Origin: a virus
IMG/VR virus record: IMGVR_UViG_3300031951_001138
Coordinates: 1-24,862 of that record
Length of the DNA: 24,862 nt
Direction: 5' to 3' (one strand)
Position numbers and translations under genes: made by a program. Of this stretch, positions 13,554 through 20,459 are shown piece after piece. The notes under the pieces were generated by a model. The model did not search any database, was not told the origin of the DNA, and saw only the letters and a program-made list of their open reading frames with translations. The first letter of the stretch is position 1, and each line of letters opens with the position of its first letter.

Positions 13554-15745
13554 TGAGCCATTCCGTTAAGGTTGATGGGTACAGGCATTTGCGGTGCCTG
13601 AGCTGCCTGCATCGCAGACTGCACCATTGCCGTCTGCGAACGCATTGCCTCACGGTCCAGATTCTGCGCGGCCATTAGTTCCGCGTTGCTGATCTGGGTG
13701 CCGTACTTTAATTCCAATTCGTATTTTTTCAATAGGTAGTCTTGCGCCATCTGGTCGCGCCGGTAGTCATCGTCGCGCATCATCTGCTGGCGCTTCAATT
13801 CCAACTCGGCCGCTTTCTTCTGGATGTCGGCCTGGATCGACTCGGCCTGCACCTGCGCCAGAACCTCTTCGGGGGTGGGTTTGGGCGGCTCCTGCGGGAT
13901 CTGAAAGTCCGCCGGGATCTGGTTGAAATACTGCGAGGCATCCTTAAAGCCGGACAGCTCGACCATTTTCTGCAGCGTGCGCGAGTACATCTGCGGCGTC
14001 ACCAGCGGGTTCGCCAGCCCATACTGGTCAACAATCGCCTTTTGCATCTGCGAGATCATCGTCAGGGTCTGCAGGCGATCATTCACGTCGCCGCCACCCA
14101 GACCGATGTTGACCGACACGTCCATCGACGCATCCCAGGCGCGCGGGTCAATCTGAACCCACTGATTGCGCAGGCGAACCATCCTCGGCTTGTCCTGGTG
14201 CGTGGTCAGCAGGAACAAGATGCCCTTAAAGAGCTTCTTCATGCCCTCGGCCATGATGCGCGCCGTCAGCTCCAGCCGCGACTGCGAGGCGCTGATCGTG
14301 GCCGCCACAGCCGCCTTGGTGGAAGACTGCAGCGCGTCGGCATTCAGACCCATCGCGGCCTTGCTCATGCCGGTGCGGTCTTCCTTGACCTGGTCCATGT
14401 ACTCGAGCATCGAGTAGCCGGCCTGGCCCACGAAGGGCTGCGCCAGAGGCTGCACCATGCCGGGGGCGCGCATACGAATGACAGCGCCCGTCTCGTTGTT
14501 CAGGACGTCGTCGATATTGACCTGGCCTTCAACAACCGCGGTGCGCGGGTGGATCGACTGCGCCAGCGAGTCCAGAGTATTGCGCAGAACCTGCGACTTA
14601 ATCTCTTGGATGTCGTGCGTGATGTCGAACACGCTCATCGCCTCAATCGGCGAGGTGTGCGGCTCAGGGTCAAACGGGAAATCGACAAACGGGATGTAAG
14701 ACGCCGGCAGGTTGCGCACCATCTTGTACGACGATCCCATGCAGCACAGCTTACGCAGCTCAGGCAGGCCGTCGCCGTCATAGTCCACGCGCACATACGC
14801 CTCGACGTACAGCAGGCGGCGCTGCATCGGGTTCATGGAATCATTCGACCCCATCGTGGTGGACAGCGGCTGGCGGGCCAGATATTCGTCGTTAGTGTCC
14901 AGATCGGTCGAAGAGATATTCGGCTCAATCTCGTCCATGTCGTAGCCCATCTGCAGAAGCTCGCCAACGGTGAGCATCTGGCGGTGGGCGATGATGCCGG
15001 CCTCTTCAAACGAGCGAGCGCGCCGGTCAATGATCAGCTCCTCGGGCGGCACAGCCATGATGCGGATACGCCCGTCGCGCAGAACGCGCTTGATCTGCAC
15101 ATCGTGCAGCATGGGCACAGGCGGGGCCATCACCCCAGCCGCGGCGGCCTGCATCTGCGCTTCGGCAATCATGGCCTCGGAGATGGCCGGGTCGGGATAC
15201 GAGACGACAACCTTCACCTCGGCGTCTTCGGCCATCAGCATCTGCACCGTGGCGTCGTCCAGGCCCGAGTAGTCCTCAATGCGCACCTCGGCGGTCTCTT
15301 CCCACCAGTATTTAGCGATGCCGCATTTACGCACCAATGCGTCCTTAAAGATCGCATAGGACTGCATAAAGCCATTGTTATCGGCAGAAAAGACGTAATT
15401 GGCGTAGTCGGTGGCCTGCTGGGCACCGGACTCGTCCTCCGGCCCACGGGGGACAAACTCGACCACGTTCTCGGACGAGAAGAAAACGCGCATCAGGCTG
15501 GGCATCATGGCCGAGACCGTGTCGCGCACCTCCATCGCCACCACTTGCGAGCGGCCGTCTTCTTCGTTGCCAAACGGGTCGCCTCGGTAGTATTCGGTCC
15601 CTTTTGCGCGAATCGGCGAAATGTCCGAATCAATATAGGAAACAGCGTCCGTTAGCTCGCCGTTAAGGATCGCTTGCAGCTCGGCGTCGTCCATCGCCTC
15701 GGGGGCGGCAACGTCCACGGATATCGGCATTTCGTCTTGATTCAT
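13550..15745 (-). CDS. Portal protein (731 aa)
   Basis: At 731 residues this matches large podovirus portal proteins, which form the dodecameric DNA channel at one head vertex. Indicative segments are the N-terminal ELTDAVSYIDSDISPIRAKGTEYYRGDPFGNEEDGRSQVV...MPSLMRVFFSS, the central PPEELIIDRRARSFEEAGIIAHRQMLTVGELLQMGYDMDEIEPN and YIPFVDFPFDPEPHTSPIEAMSVFDITHDIQEIKSQVLRNTLDSL, and a long Gln/Met-rich helical C-terminus (about 600-731) fitting the portal barrel. It lies between the terminase block and the scaffold/capsid pair. The ATG at 15745 is 4 nt after the upstream stop. Confidence 0.94.
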   Translation of the reverse strand: MNQDEMPISVDVAAPEAMDDAELQAILNGELTDAVSYIDSDISPIRAKGTEYYRGDPFGNEEDGRSQVVAMEVRDTVSAMMPSLMRVFFSSENVVEFVPRGPEDESGAQQATDYANYVFSADNNGFMQSYAIFKDALVRKCGIAKYWWEETAEVRIEDYSGLDDATVQMLMAEDAEVKVVVSYPDPAISEAMIAEAQMQAAAAGVMAPPVPMLHDVQIKRVLRDGRIRIMAVPPEELIIDRRARSFEEAGIIAHRQMLTVGELLQMGYDMDEIEPNISSTDLDTNDEYLARQPLSTTMGSNDSMNPMQRRLLYVEAYVRVDYDGDGLPELRKLCCMGSSYKMVRNLPASYIPFVDFPFDPEPHTSPIEAMSVFDITHDIQEIKSQVLRNTLDSLAQSIHPRTAVVEGQVNIDDVLNNETGAVIRMRAPGMVQPLAQPFVGQAGYSMLEYMDQVKEDRTGMSKAAMGLNADALQSSTKAAVAATISASQSRLELTARIMAEGMKKLFKGILFLLTTHQDKPRMVRLRNQWVQIDPRAWDASMDVSVNIGLGGGDVNDRLQTLTMISQMQKAIVDQYGLANPLVTPQMYSRTLQKMVELSGFKDASQYFNQIPADFQIPQEPPKPTPEEVLAQVQAESIQADIQKKAAELELKRQQMMRDDDYRRDQMAQDYLLKKYELELKYGTQISNAELMAAQNLDREAMRSQTAMVQSAMQAAQAPQMPVPINLNGMAQ

Positions 15746-15749
15746 ATCC

Positions 15750-16004
15750 CTACCATTTCACTTTATTGGCCCAGTACGCCGCGCTCATTTTGCCCTTGGC
15801 AATGTTCTGCGCGTGCCGAGCCTTAAACGCATCATTGCGCGCAGTGCCCTCGGGCGAACCCTTCACGCCCTGCTGACCAAAGCGCACCAGCTTGACCTCG
15901 TCGCCCGATTTTGCCAGCACAGCGTGGGACTTGGTGGCGTGACCCGGCGTGCGCTTGGGCTTGTTATAGCCAGCAAAAACCTCGTTACCGCGTTTTACAG
16001 TCAT
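15750..16004 (-). CDS. Small basic conserved phage protein (84 aa)
   Basis: The start is taken as the ATG at 16004 (MTVKRGNEVFAGYNKPKRTPGH), which overlaps the glycosyltransferase stop as ATGA and has GGTGGAG close by. The 17 Lys/Arg residues against 5 Asp/Glu make it strongly basic. The sequence KPKRTPGHATKSHAVLAKSGDEVKLVRFGQQGVKGSP...ARNDAFKARHAQNIAKGKMSAAYWANKVKW is, from memory, a very conserved small protein found near portal genes in cyanophages, pelagiphages and many other environmental phages. Its function is not established to my knowledge. A DNA-packaging or head-DNA role is suggested by charge and position. Confidence 0.88.
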   Translation of the reverse strand: MTVKRGNEVFAGYNKPKRTPGHATKSHAVLAKSGDEVKLVRFGQQGVKGSPEGTARNDAFKARHAQNIAKGKMSAAYWANKVKW

Positions 16005-16702
16005 TGCTCCACCCCAAACCAGGCATTCGCATACTCCGGGCGATTGGCCCGGATCCAAGGCACCGCCGCCAGCGTCAGCGCCTGACCATCCATACCCGTG
16101 GACTGCGACCCCACATGATGCACATAAGAGCGAGACAGAAAGTGCTTAAAACCCGCCGCCTCGAGGTCCTGACAATGCACATCATCGGAGTACCAATTTA
16201 GCGGCGGAAACTTCGCCACCTCCCAAGCAGCCCGCGAGATGTATCCGAATATAGGCGAAATCACCTGCATCGGGGCAATGCAATCCTCCCACGGGAAGCG
16301 AAAATAACTCAGATCCTGGTTAAACGGATTGCTGCGAATGTTCTGCATCGGCCGCGACGCATCGCAGCGCGCACACACCCAGCCAATCGGCTCGCCCACT
16401 TCCTCCTGCAGCGTCATCACGTCCTCGAGCAAATGCTCGTAACTGGTCGGCGTGAGCACCACGTCGTCATTAGCCACCACGACAGCCTTGTGGCCGTCGG
16501 CAAACGCGGCGTCGATCACGTCGTTGTAATCAGCGCCAAACGAGCGCGCAGGGCCGCGAAGCTGACGATATACGTCGTATTTACGGGCATCCACGGGTGT
16601 GCGCAGATACACCTTGGCCGCGGGCGCGTACTCGCGGCAACTGGCCAACATGACGGGCAAGCACCGCCCGCTCACGCTGGACACGACAATCGCCGGACTC
16701 AC
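16001..16702 (-). CDS. GT-A-fold glycosyltransferase upstream of the portal gene (233 aa)
   Basis: The start is a GTG at 16702 that overlaps the stop of the 51-residue gene (GTGA). The chain opens with AIVVSSVSGRCLPVMLAS. It has a nucleotide-sugar site motif in VVVANDDVVLTP (about 74-85, acidic N-D-D) and a likely acceptor/base segment LNWYSDDVHCQDLEAAGFK (about 168-186), followed by YVHHVGSQST. This is the order expected for a family-2-like glycosyltransferase. It differs in sequence from the other glycosyltransferase (10287-10946), which has a DSD motif. The target is unknown; location among head genes raises capsid modification as one possibility. Confidence 0.85.
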   Translation of the reverse strand: MSPAIVVSSVSGRCLPVMLASCREYAPAAKVYLRTPVDARKYDVYRQLRGPARSFGADYNDVIDAAFADGHKAVVVANDDVVLTPTSYEHLLEDVMTLQEEVGEPIGWVCARCDASRPMQNIRSNPFNQDLSYFRFPWEDCIAPMQVISPIFGYISRAAWEVAKFPPLNWYSDDVHCQDLEAAGFKHFLSRSYVHHVGSQSTGMDGQALTLAAVPWIRANRPEYANAWFGVEQ

Positions 16703-16854
16703 TTCTTCTTCGCGGTCTTGGCGGCCAGCTTAAAAGACTTCGCCGTCGGCGCGCCAGGCGTGCCGGGTTTACGCATCTTCTCGCCAGAGCCGGCCTTAAT
16801 ACGCTCACGCTTGGCTGCGATGTTGGCATACAAGCCAGCAGGTTTAGCTTTCAT
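16699..16854 (-). CDS. Small, very basic conserved phage protein (51 aa)
   Basis: Translation gives MKAKPAGLYANIAAKRERIK followed by AGSGEKMRKPGTPGAPTAKSFKLAAKTAKKK. It has 12 Lys and 3 Arg against 2 Glu. A GGAGGG ribosome site is 5 nt before the ATG. The start lies within the 3' end of the Cys-rich gene and the stop overlaps the next start as GTGA, so the gene is firmly embedded in the operon. From memory, peptides of the type PAGLYANI.AKR.RI.AGSGEKMRKPG recur widely in phage head modules, with no assigned role. DNA or nucleic-acid contact is a reasonable inference from the charge. Confidence 0.88.
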   Translation of the reverse strand: MKAKPAGLYANIAAKRERIKAGSGEKMRKPGTPGAPTAKSFKLAAKTAKKK

Positions 16855-17311
16855 CGTCGCCCTCCATCATGGGTTTGCCGTATTCCTCGCTATCGTCCTC
16901 GCCCTCTTCGTACTCGCCTTCTTCGTCCTCGTCCATCGCCACCCAGGCGCGGCAGGTACGCGAGGCGGCGCACTTGAAGTCAAAGATCTCGCAGTAACCC
17001 AAGTCGCCCGCCTTGATGGTGCCCCACGGATCGCCGCTGCCCTCACCCATACCCTGGGCGATGCACTGCAGCATCTTCGGCTCGCGGTCAAACGCGGCGC
17101 AGTTACCGCAGCGCGACATCTTGGCGGCCTCCACCGGCACATCCCACTCCTTGGCAATCTCACGCCAGAAACCCGTATTGGGCAGCGCCGGATTCTCCGG
17201 GCCGTACATCGCCGACTCAATGGCGCGGCCTCGGTTCTTCAGATTCAACGTAATGTCCTGCGTCGCAGGCGGGCACGCCATGCCCTCTTTACCTTGCATT
17301 TCGTCCATCAT
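16844..17311 (-). CDS. Acidic Cys-rich protein with HiPIP-like or zinc-binding cysteine layout (155 aa)
   Basis: Residues 1-60 form a mostly helical, neutral domain. C68 and C71 (RCGNCAAFD) pair with C107 (YCEIF), C114 and C120 (TCRAW), and C83 lies between. The CGNC..F ... C.IF..K......C.AW pattern recalls high-potential iron-sulfur proteins, but the gap between the second and third ligands (35 residues) is longer than usual and a zinc site is equally possible. The last 30 residues are extremely acidic (MDEDEEGEYEEGEDDSEEYGKPMMEGDDES). The start at 17311 overlaps the DUF6496 stop as ATGA; a second ATG at 17308 is also usable, with AAGGGG just upstream. Confidence 0.85.
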   Translation of the reverse strand: MMDEMQGKEGMACPPATQDITLNLKNRGRAIESAMYGPENPALPNTGFWREIAKEWDVPVEAAKMSRCGNCAAFDREPKMLQCIAQGMGEGSGDPWGTIKAGDLGYCEIFDFKCAASRTCRAWVAMDEDEEGEYEEGEDDSEEYGKPMMEGDDES

Positions 17312-17484
17312 TTCCCCTTTTTTGCCATCTTGGCAGGCTTGGATTTGCCGGCCTCAGATAGCGCAATTGCTATAGCCTGCTTCGGATTCTTCACCACCTT
17401 GCCGCCGGCACCCGAGTGCAGCGTGCCCGATTTGTACTCACCCATCACCTTGCCAATCTTCTTGGCCGCTTTGGTCATCTTCAT
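17308..17484 (-). CDS. DUF6496-like small basic protein (58 aa)
   Basis: The sequence MKMTKAAKKIGKVMGEYKSG followed by TLHSGAGGKVVKNPKQAIAIALSEAGKSKPAKMAKKGK matches the DUF6496 pattern (KVM.E.K.G.L.SG.G..V...KQAIAIALSEA). It carries 15 Lys and only 2 Glu. The start is the ATG at 17484, which has AGGAG 7 nt upstream and lies 13 nt after the terL stop; longer in-frame openings to 17589 would sit inside terL and lack such a site. The family is widespread in bacteria and phages and has no firm function that I know. Charge suggests nucleic-acid binding. Confidence 0.88.
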   Translation of the reverse strand: MKMTKAAKKIGKVMGEYKSGTLHSGAGGKVVKNPKQAIAIALSEAGKSKPAKMAKKGK

Positions 17485-17497
17485 CACATCGCTCCTG

Positions 17498-18934
17498 TTA
17501 AGCAATCCTGGGAATGTTACGACGCAGCGGCTGGTTCCACTTGCTCGACACGCTTGAGCCATAAGCACCCACCACAGCATCGCCCGCAAACGTCAAACAA
17601 AACGCATCGGCGCGGTCAGGACTCGGCAATCCCCGTTTCCTGATCTCATCCTTGCCCTCAATCTGAATCTTACCGCTACTCGTGAACGAATAACGCACCG
17701 TCGCCAACTCCGAGACCAGCATCTCATCGCGAGGCATCCAGCAGTCGCGAGCCTCCAGCCACGCCTTGGCCTTGTGCCACAGCTCCGCCTTCAAGTTCCT
17801 ATAGGTCGATCCCATCGCCGGGGACTCGGCCACGTTGATGCCGCGAGCCGGCAGCCGCAGCTCACGCAAGCGATCCACCACGCCGGCGCCCAGACCGATG
17901 CTGTCCACCAGGATCTCGCCAGGGCGCTGGCTCGGCTGCAGCGCCTCGTACTCCGCCACCACGGCACCCGTAAGCTGCATCAAGTCCAGGTTCTTCCACG
18001 TCTTCACGGGTTCTAGCAGCGCATTACCCTGGCGCTTGCACAAGGCGCTGCGGTCGCTGCCAAAGCGGGCGACGTCCAGGCCCCACACGACGGGCGCGTG
18101 TTGGCTCGGGCTGACATCGCGGGCCATCGCCATCTCGAGCAGCTCCATCGGGATGACTGTGTCGTCATCGCTGCGCGGGAACTCACCCAGAACACGAATG
18201 CGGTAGGCGTTGCTCTCTTCGCCGTACCTGCTTTTCATCTCCTCGACGTAAGCCGCGCTCACCCGCGGCGAGTCCTCGCAATTGACCCGCATCGTCACCC
18301 AGTCACCCGCCAGGCGGTTATGCGTGTCGTAAAAGAAACCGCTGGAGCGCACCGGGTTGCCCAGCAGCAGCGTCACGGCGCTATGCCCCGACATTGAGCC
18401 GGCGGCAGCCTCGAATACCTGCTCCGGGATACCGCTAGCCTCGTCGGCCACCAGCATCACGTTATCGGAGTGGACACCTTGCAAGGCCTCGGGCTGCTCT
18501 GCTCTTGAGGTCCTCGCGGAGATGAACGCCTCGGTATTGGCATCTTTGACCTCGATGCGGTCTTGCTTGACTTCAAGCTGGTCCGCCAGCATCGGCGGCA
18601 GCACCTTCACCCAGCGCTTGACCTCCGCGAAGAGCGCGTCGTAGAGCTGGCTGCTGGTCGGTGCCGTGACGACGATCTTGACGGGGAAGCGCAGGAACAG
18701 ATACCACAGCATCGCCCACGCGGCGGCCGTTGACTTGCCGACGCCGTGGCCGCTACGCACGCTGATGCGGCGGTTGTTTTGGGCGATGTGGTTCAGGAAT
18801 TCCACCTGCCAGGTGTCCGGCGTGGTGTTAAGCACCTCGCGGACAAACCGCACCGGGTTGTTCTTGTACAGCTTGACGAACTCGACAAACGGGTTATTCG
18901 CCAGCTCAACTTCTAAATTTTTTTTCGGGGACAC
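17498..18934 (-). CDS. terL: Terminase large subunit (packaging ATPase-nuclease, 478 aa)
   Basis: The N-terminal ATPase domain has Walker A GHGVGKST (62-69), Walker B VMLVADEAS (159-167; D164, E165) and coupling motif LLGNP (190-194). The C-terminal RNase-H-like nuclease domain shows its acidic residues in VVWGLDVARFGSDRSA (D287), ILVDSIGLGAGVVDRL (D344) and SPDRADAFCLTFA (D440, D443). It cuts concatemeric DNA and pumps it into the procapsid through the portal. The start is a GTG at 18934; an in-frame stop lies 2 codons upstream and no clear ribosome site is seen. Eight A residues (18918-18925) follow the start, so the extreme N-terminus deserves caution. About 480 residues is a normal length. 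Confidence 0.96.
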   Translation of the reverse strand: MSPKKNLEVELANNPFVEFVKLYKNNPVRFVREVLNTTPDTWQVEFLNHIAQNNRRISVRSGHGVGKSTAAAWAMLWYLFLRFPVKIVVTAPTSSQLYDALFAEVKRWVKVLPPMLADQLEVKQDRIEVKDANTEAFISARTSRAEQPEALQGVHSDNVMLVADEASGIPEQVFEAAAGSMSGHSAVTLLLGNPVRSSGFFYDTHNRLAGDWVTMRVNCEDSPRVSAAYVEEMKSRYGEESNAYRIRVLGEFPRSDDDTVIPMELLEMAMARDVSPSQHAPVVWGLDVARFGSDRSALCKRQGNALLEPVKTWKNLDLMQLTGAVVAEYEALQPSQRPGEILVDSIGLGAGVVDRLRELRLPARGINVAESPAMGSTYRNLKAELWHKAKAWLEARDCWMPRDEMLVSELATVRYSFTSSGKIQIEGKDEIRKRGLPSPDRADAFCLTFAGDAVVGAYGSSVSSKWNQPLRRNIPRIA

Positions 18935-18947
18935 TTTTTACCGTGAC

Positions 18948-18968
18948 GGGGGTAGGGGGGGTGTGGGG
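18948..18968 (+). other. G-run cluster with quadruplex potential before terL
   Basis: The plus strand has 5, 7 and 4 consecutive G, separated by TA and TGT. The middle run can supply two G-triplets, giving four in all, so an intramolecular quadruplex is possible. It lies 14 nt upstream of the terL start codon, on the strand complementary to the mRNA, so the RNA would be C-rich there. No function is shown. Confidence 0.5.
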
Positions 18969-19169
18969 ATGATTATGTGCGCAAATGCGGCGCTGTGGAA
19001 TCGGTAACTGTTCGGCTCCACAACAACCGCCCCCGCCGCCGCGCTGAAGGGGGGGGTCTCACGCCGGCCGCGGCGGCGAGGCCGCGCTGGCGCTGTGAAC
19101 AACTTGCTGCCGCTTTTAGGCATCTCGTATTCGTTCGGATGCGCTTTGCGTACTATTGGCGCGTCGAAA

Positions 19170-19210
19170 GAAATACAACAGTCATTATGTCAAATGACTT
19201 TCGTTGTTTC
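19170..19210. promoter_or_regulatory. Composite inverted repeat (operator-like) in the AT-rich part of the terS-terL gap
   Basis: The core is a perfect 7-bp inverted repeat, AGTCATT (19180-19186) and AATGACT (19193-19199), with a 6-nt spacer. Outer arms GAAA-TA-CAAC (19170-19179) and GTTGTTTC (19203-19210) also pair, except for a 2-nt bulge and a 3-nt internal loop. It looks like a dimeric-regulator site or a cruciform beside the DnaA-box-like cluster. No T-run follows on either strand, so it is not a terminator. Confidence 0.55.
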
Positions 19211-19246
19211 CGCGCTGAATTGCTTAATCCATAGGCGATTTAGCGC

Positions 19247-19294
19247 GTATCCACAGGCCTATGTGGACAACTTAGGCACTGCGTCTGTGGATAA
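19247..19294. promoter_or_regulatory. Cluster of DnaA-box-like nonamers
   Basis: Three sites fall within 48 bp. GTATCCACA is on the plus strand (19247-19255), TTGTCCACA on the minus strand (19262-19270), and TTATCCACA, an exact match to the DnaA-box consensus, on the minus strand (19286-19294). The first two differ from the consensus by one base. Two of the three lie inside the last codons of terS. A weaker match (TTGTTCACA, minus strand, 19094-19102) lies further left. An origin or a host-DnaA-responsive site is inferred. Confidence 0.6.
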
Positions 19295-19705
19295 GTTCTC
19301 GACAACCTCGACGTGCCGCAGCGCGTTCATGCGCAGGTCCTGGACGTTAATGTTGATCTGCGCGGCCTTTTGTGAGCCATAAGTCTTAGGATCCCACCGC
19401 TCGGCGATCCACTGGCGCGTTTTGATGCGCAGCGCCGCGTGCGCGGCGTGCTCGGGATCGCTCTGGTCGGCGATGGCCAGCGTCTCTGAGGCGAGCTGAT
19501 CAGCCGCTTGTGCGCGCGCACGCGTGAGTTTATCACCGTCAGGATCAACCTCGTCCATCCATCGCTCGAGTGCTTTGCGGCTAATTCCCATCTCCAGGCA
19601 GATCTCGGTCTTGGTCTTGCCACCCTCAACCATCGACCAGATCATGTCGTCAGGCAGCTTCGCCAGCATCTTCATATCCTGATGAAACTTCGGTGTCCCA
19701 GCCAT
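19259..19705 (-). CDS. terS: Terminase small subunit (148 aa)
   Basis: The start is the ATG at 19705 (MAGTPKFHQD), with a perfect-looking GGAGGG 7 nt upstream; an upstream in-frame start at 19747 has no such site. Residues about 28-52 (GGKTKTEICLEMGISRKALERWMDE) form a helix-turn-helix that would bind the packaging site. The central helices (LASETLAIADQSDPEHAAHAALRIKTRQWIAERWDPKTYGSQ) match the oligomerisation region of small terminases with the A.LR..TRQW.AER..P..YG motif. It recognises concatemeric DNA and loads TerL. The last codons contain two DnaA-box-like nonamers, each giving Leu-Ser-Thr at the protein level. Confidence 0.92.
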   Translation of the reverse strand: MAGTPKFHQDMKMLAKLPDDMIWSMVEGGKTKTEICLEMGISRKALERWMDEVDPDGDKLTRARAQAADQLASETLAIADQSDPEHAAHAALRIKTRQWIAERWDPKTYGSQKAAQININVQDLRMNALRHVEVVENLSTDAVPKLST

Positions 19706-19793
19706 TAAAACGCCCTCCAAGCCGTTTTCGTGCCCAATAGCACCCAATCCACACGCAGCGCCTGAAAGCGCCCCAAAACCCGATTTAACGCCT

Positions 19794-20459
19794 TCATTCC
19801 ATCTTCTCGAAAGGTTTCATGCCGGCCGGGAACATTTTAGGCGCCTGACTTGGCGCATCAAGGTCCAGGTCGTTGCCGAAGTCGTCGAACCCTGAGCCGT
19901 TAGCCTGGACACTGACGACAGTCGCCGGCATACCAAGTGTCGCCTTCAGCCTGGCGATGTCGTTACCAAAGCCGGCCTCGAGCATCTTGGCGATCTCCTG
20001 GATCGACCAGACATTGCGATCCTCAACGTCTGGCCGCATTCGGTGATACGCCGCCGCGTCGGCCTCGGTTGACACCACTGCCAAGACGCCCCCGTCGTCC
20101 ATCTCCCACTCAATCGCCTTGACCTCACCCACGGGCGCAATGCCTTCGGCAGTAGCCCACTGCTCCATCGCCCGCATGGCCCTGATCATTCCATCGGCGG
20201 CCGCTCGGGCCTTGTCGATGTTCTGCGATTCCTGCGCAGCCCAGACCCGCTCCACCTGCGTCCACACTTTGATACGAAACTCTACATCAACCAAATTAAT
20301 TAATCTGCCGACACCCCACCGCTCCTCGTGCTCACGCTTTGCCGACTCCAGCTCCACCAGCTTGGATTTCCAGAAACGCGAGAACTCCGATTCTGGAAAC
20401 GCGAGCGGTTGCGGGCTGGGTAACTGACCTCGAATCTTTGCTGTTTTTTTGGTTGCCAT
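19794..20459 (-). CDS. Conserved phage protein of unknown function upstream of terS (221 aa)
   Basis: The sequence begins with a Lys-rich leader (MATKKTAKIRGQ). A helical middle follows (FSRFWKSKLVELESAKREHEERWGVGRLINLVDVEFRIKVWTQVERVWAAQESQNIDKARAAADGMIRAMRAMEQWA), then a short beta/helix part (IEWEMDDGGVLAVVSTEADAAAYHRMRPDVEDRNVWSIQEIAKMLE) and a disordered acidic end. The EERWGV.RL..LV motif and this layout recall proteins encoded just before terminase genes in alphaproteobacterial phages and prophages, without known role. AAGGAAG precedes the ATG at 20459. The decamer array ends less than 30 nt upstream of this start, so the array could act as its operator. Confidence 0.85.
   Translation of the reverse strand: MATKKTAKIRGQLPSPQPLAFPESEFSRFWKSKLVELESAKREHEERWGVGRLINLVDVEFRIKVWTQVERVWAAQESQNIDKARAAADGMIRAMRAMEQWATAEGIAPVGEVKAIEWEMDDGGVLAVVSTEADAAAYHRMRPDVEDRNVWSIQEIAKMLEAGFGNDIARLKATLGMPATVVSVQANGSGFDDFGNDLDLDAPSQAPKMFPAGMKPFEKME

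Larger units (their letters stand above)
18935..19258. other. 324-bp non-coding segment between terS and terL
   Basis: No gene is convincing here; the open frames on both strands have no recognisable protein. The terL-proximal part is G-rich on the plus strand: runs of 5, 7 and 4 G at 18948-18968, and a run of 8 G at 19049-19056. It also holds a very GC-rich stretch (about 19060-19095). The terS-proximal part (about 19160-19245) is markedly more AT-rich and holds a composite palindrome and DnaA-box-like sites. Its place between the two terminase genes is where packaging (pac/cos) signals or an origin may lie. A perfect TTGACA on the minus strand (19188-19193) has no convincing -10 partner. 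Confidence 0.75.

Noticed and set aside
13742-15655. A very long plus-strand open frame (637 codons) opposite the portal gene
   Set aside because: Its His/Arg/Leu-rich, low-complexity translation mirrors the portal codons and has no recognisable domain. It is a shadow produced by GC-rich codon use.
16433-17557. Long plus-strand open frame (374 codons) opposite the glycosyltransferase, Cys-rich and DUF6496 genes
   Set aside because: It spans several well-supported minus-strand genes with good ribosome sites and its translation has no family features, so it is a shadow.
18938-19123. Minus-strand open frame of 61 codons just before terL, in the same frame and ending two codons before its GTG
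   Set aside because: The translation is Arg/Pro/Ala-rich with no known domain and no ribosome site, and it follows the GC-rich and C-run stretches. I considered a fused or frameshifted TerL N-terminus or an HNH remnant but see no support.
19171-19193. Perfect TTGACA on the minus strand as a -35 box for terL
   Set aside because: At 15 to 18 nt downstream there is no acceptable -10 hexamer; the best AT-rich match is only 12 nt away. I do not call a promoter.
19095-19382. Plus-strand open frame of 95 codons across the terS end
   Set aside because: It overlaps the firm terS gene and has no ribosome site or recognisable motif.
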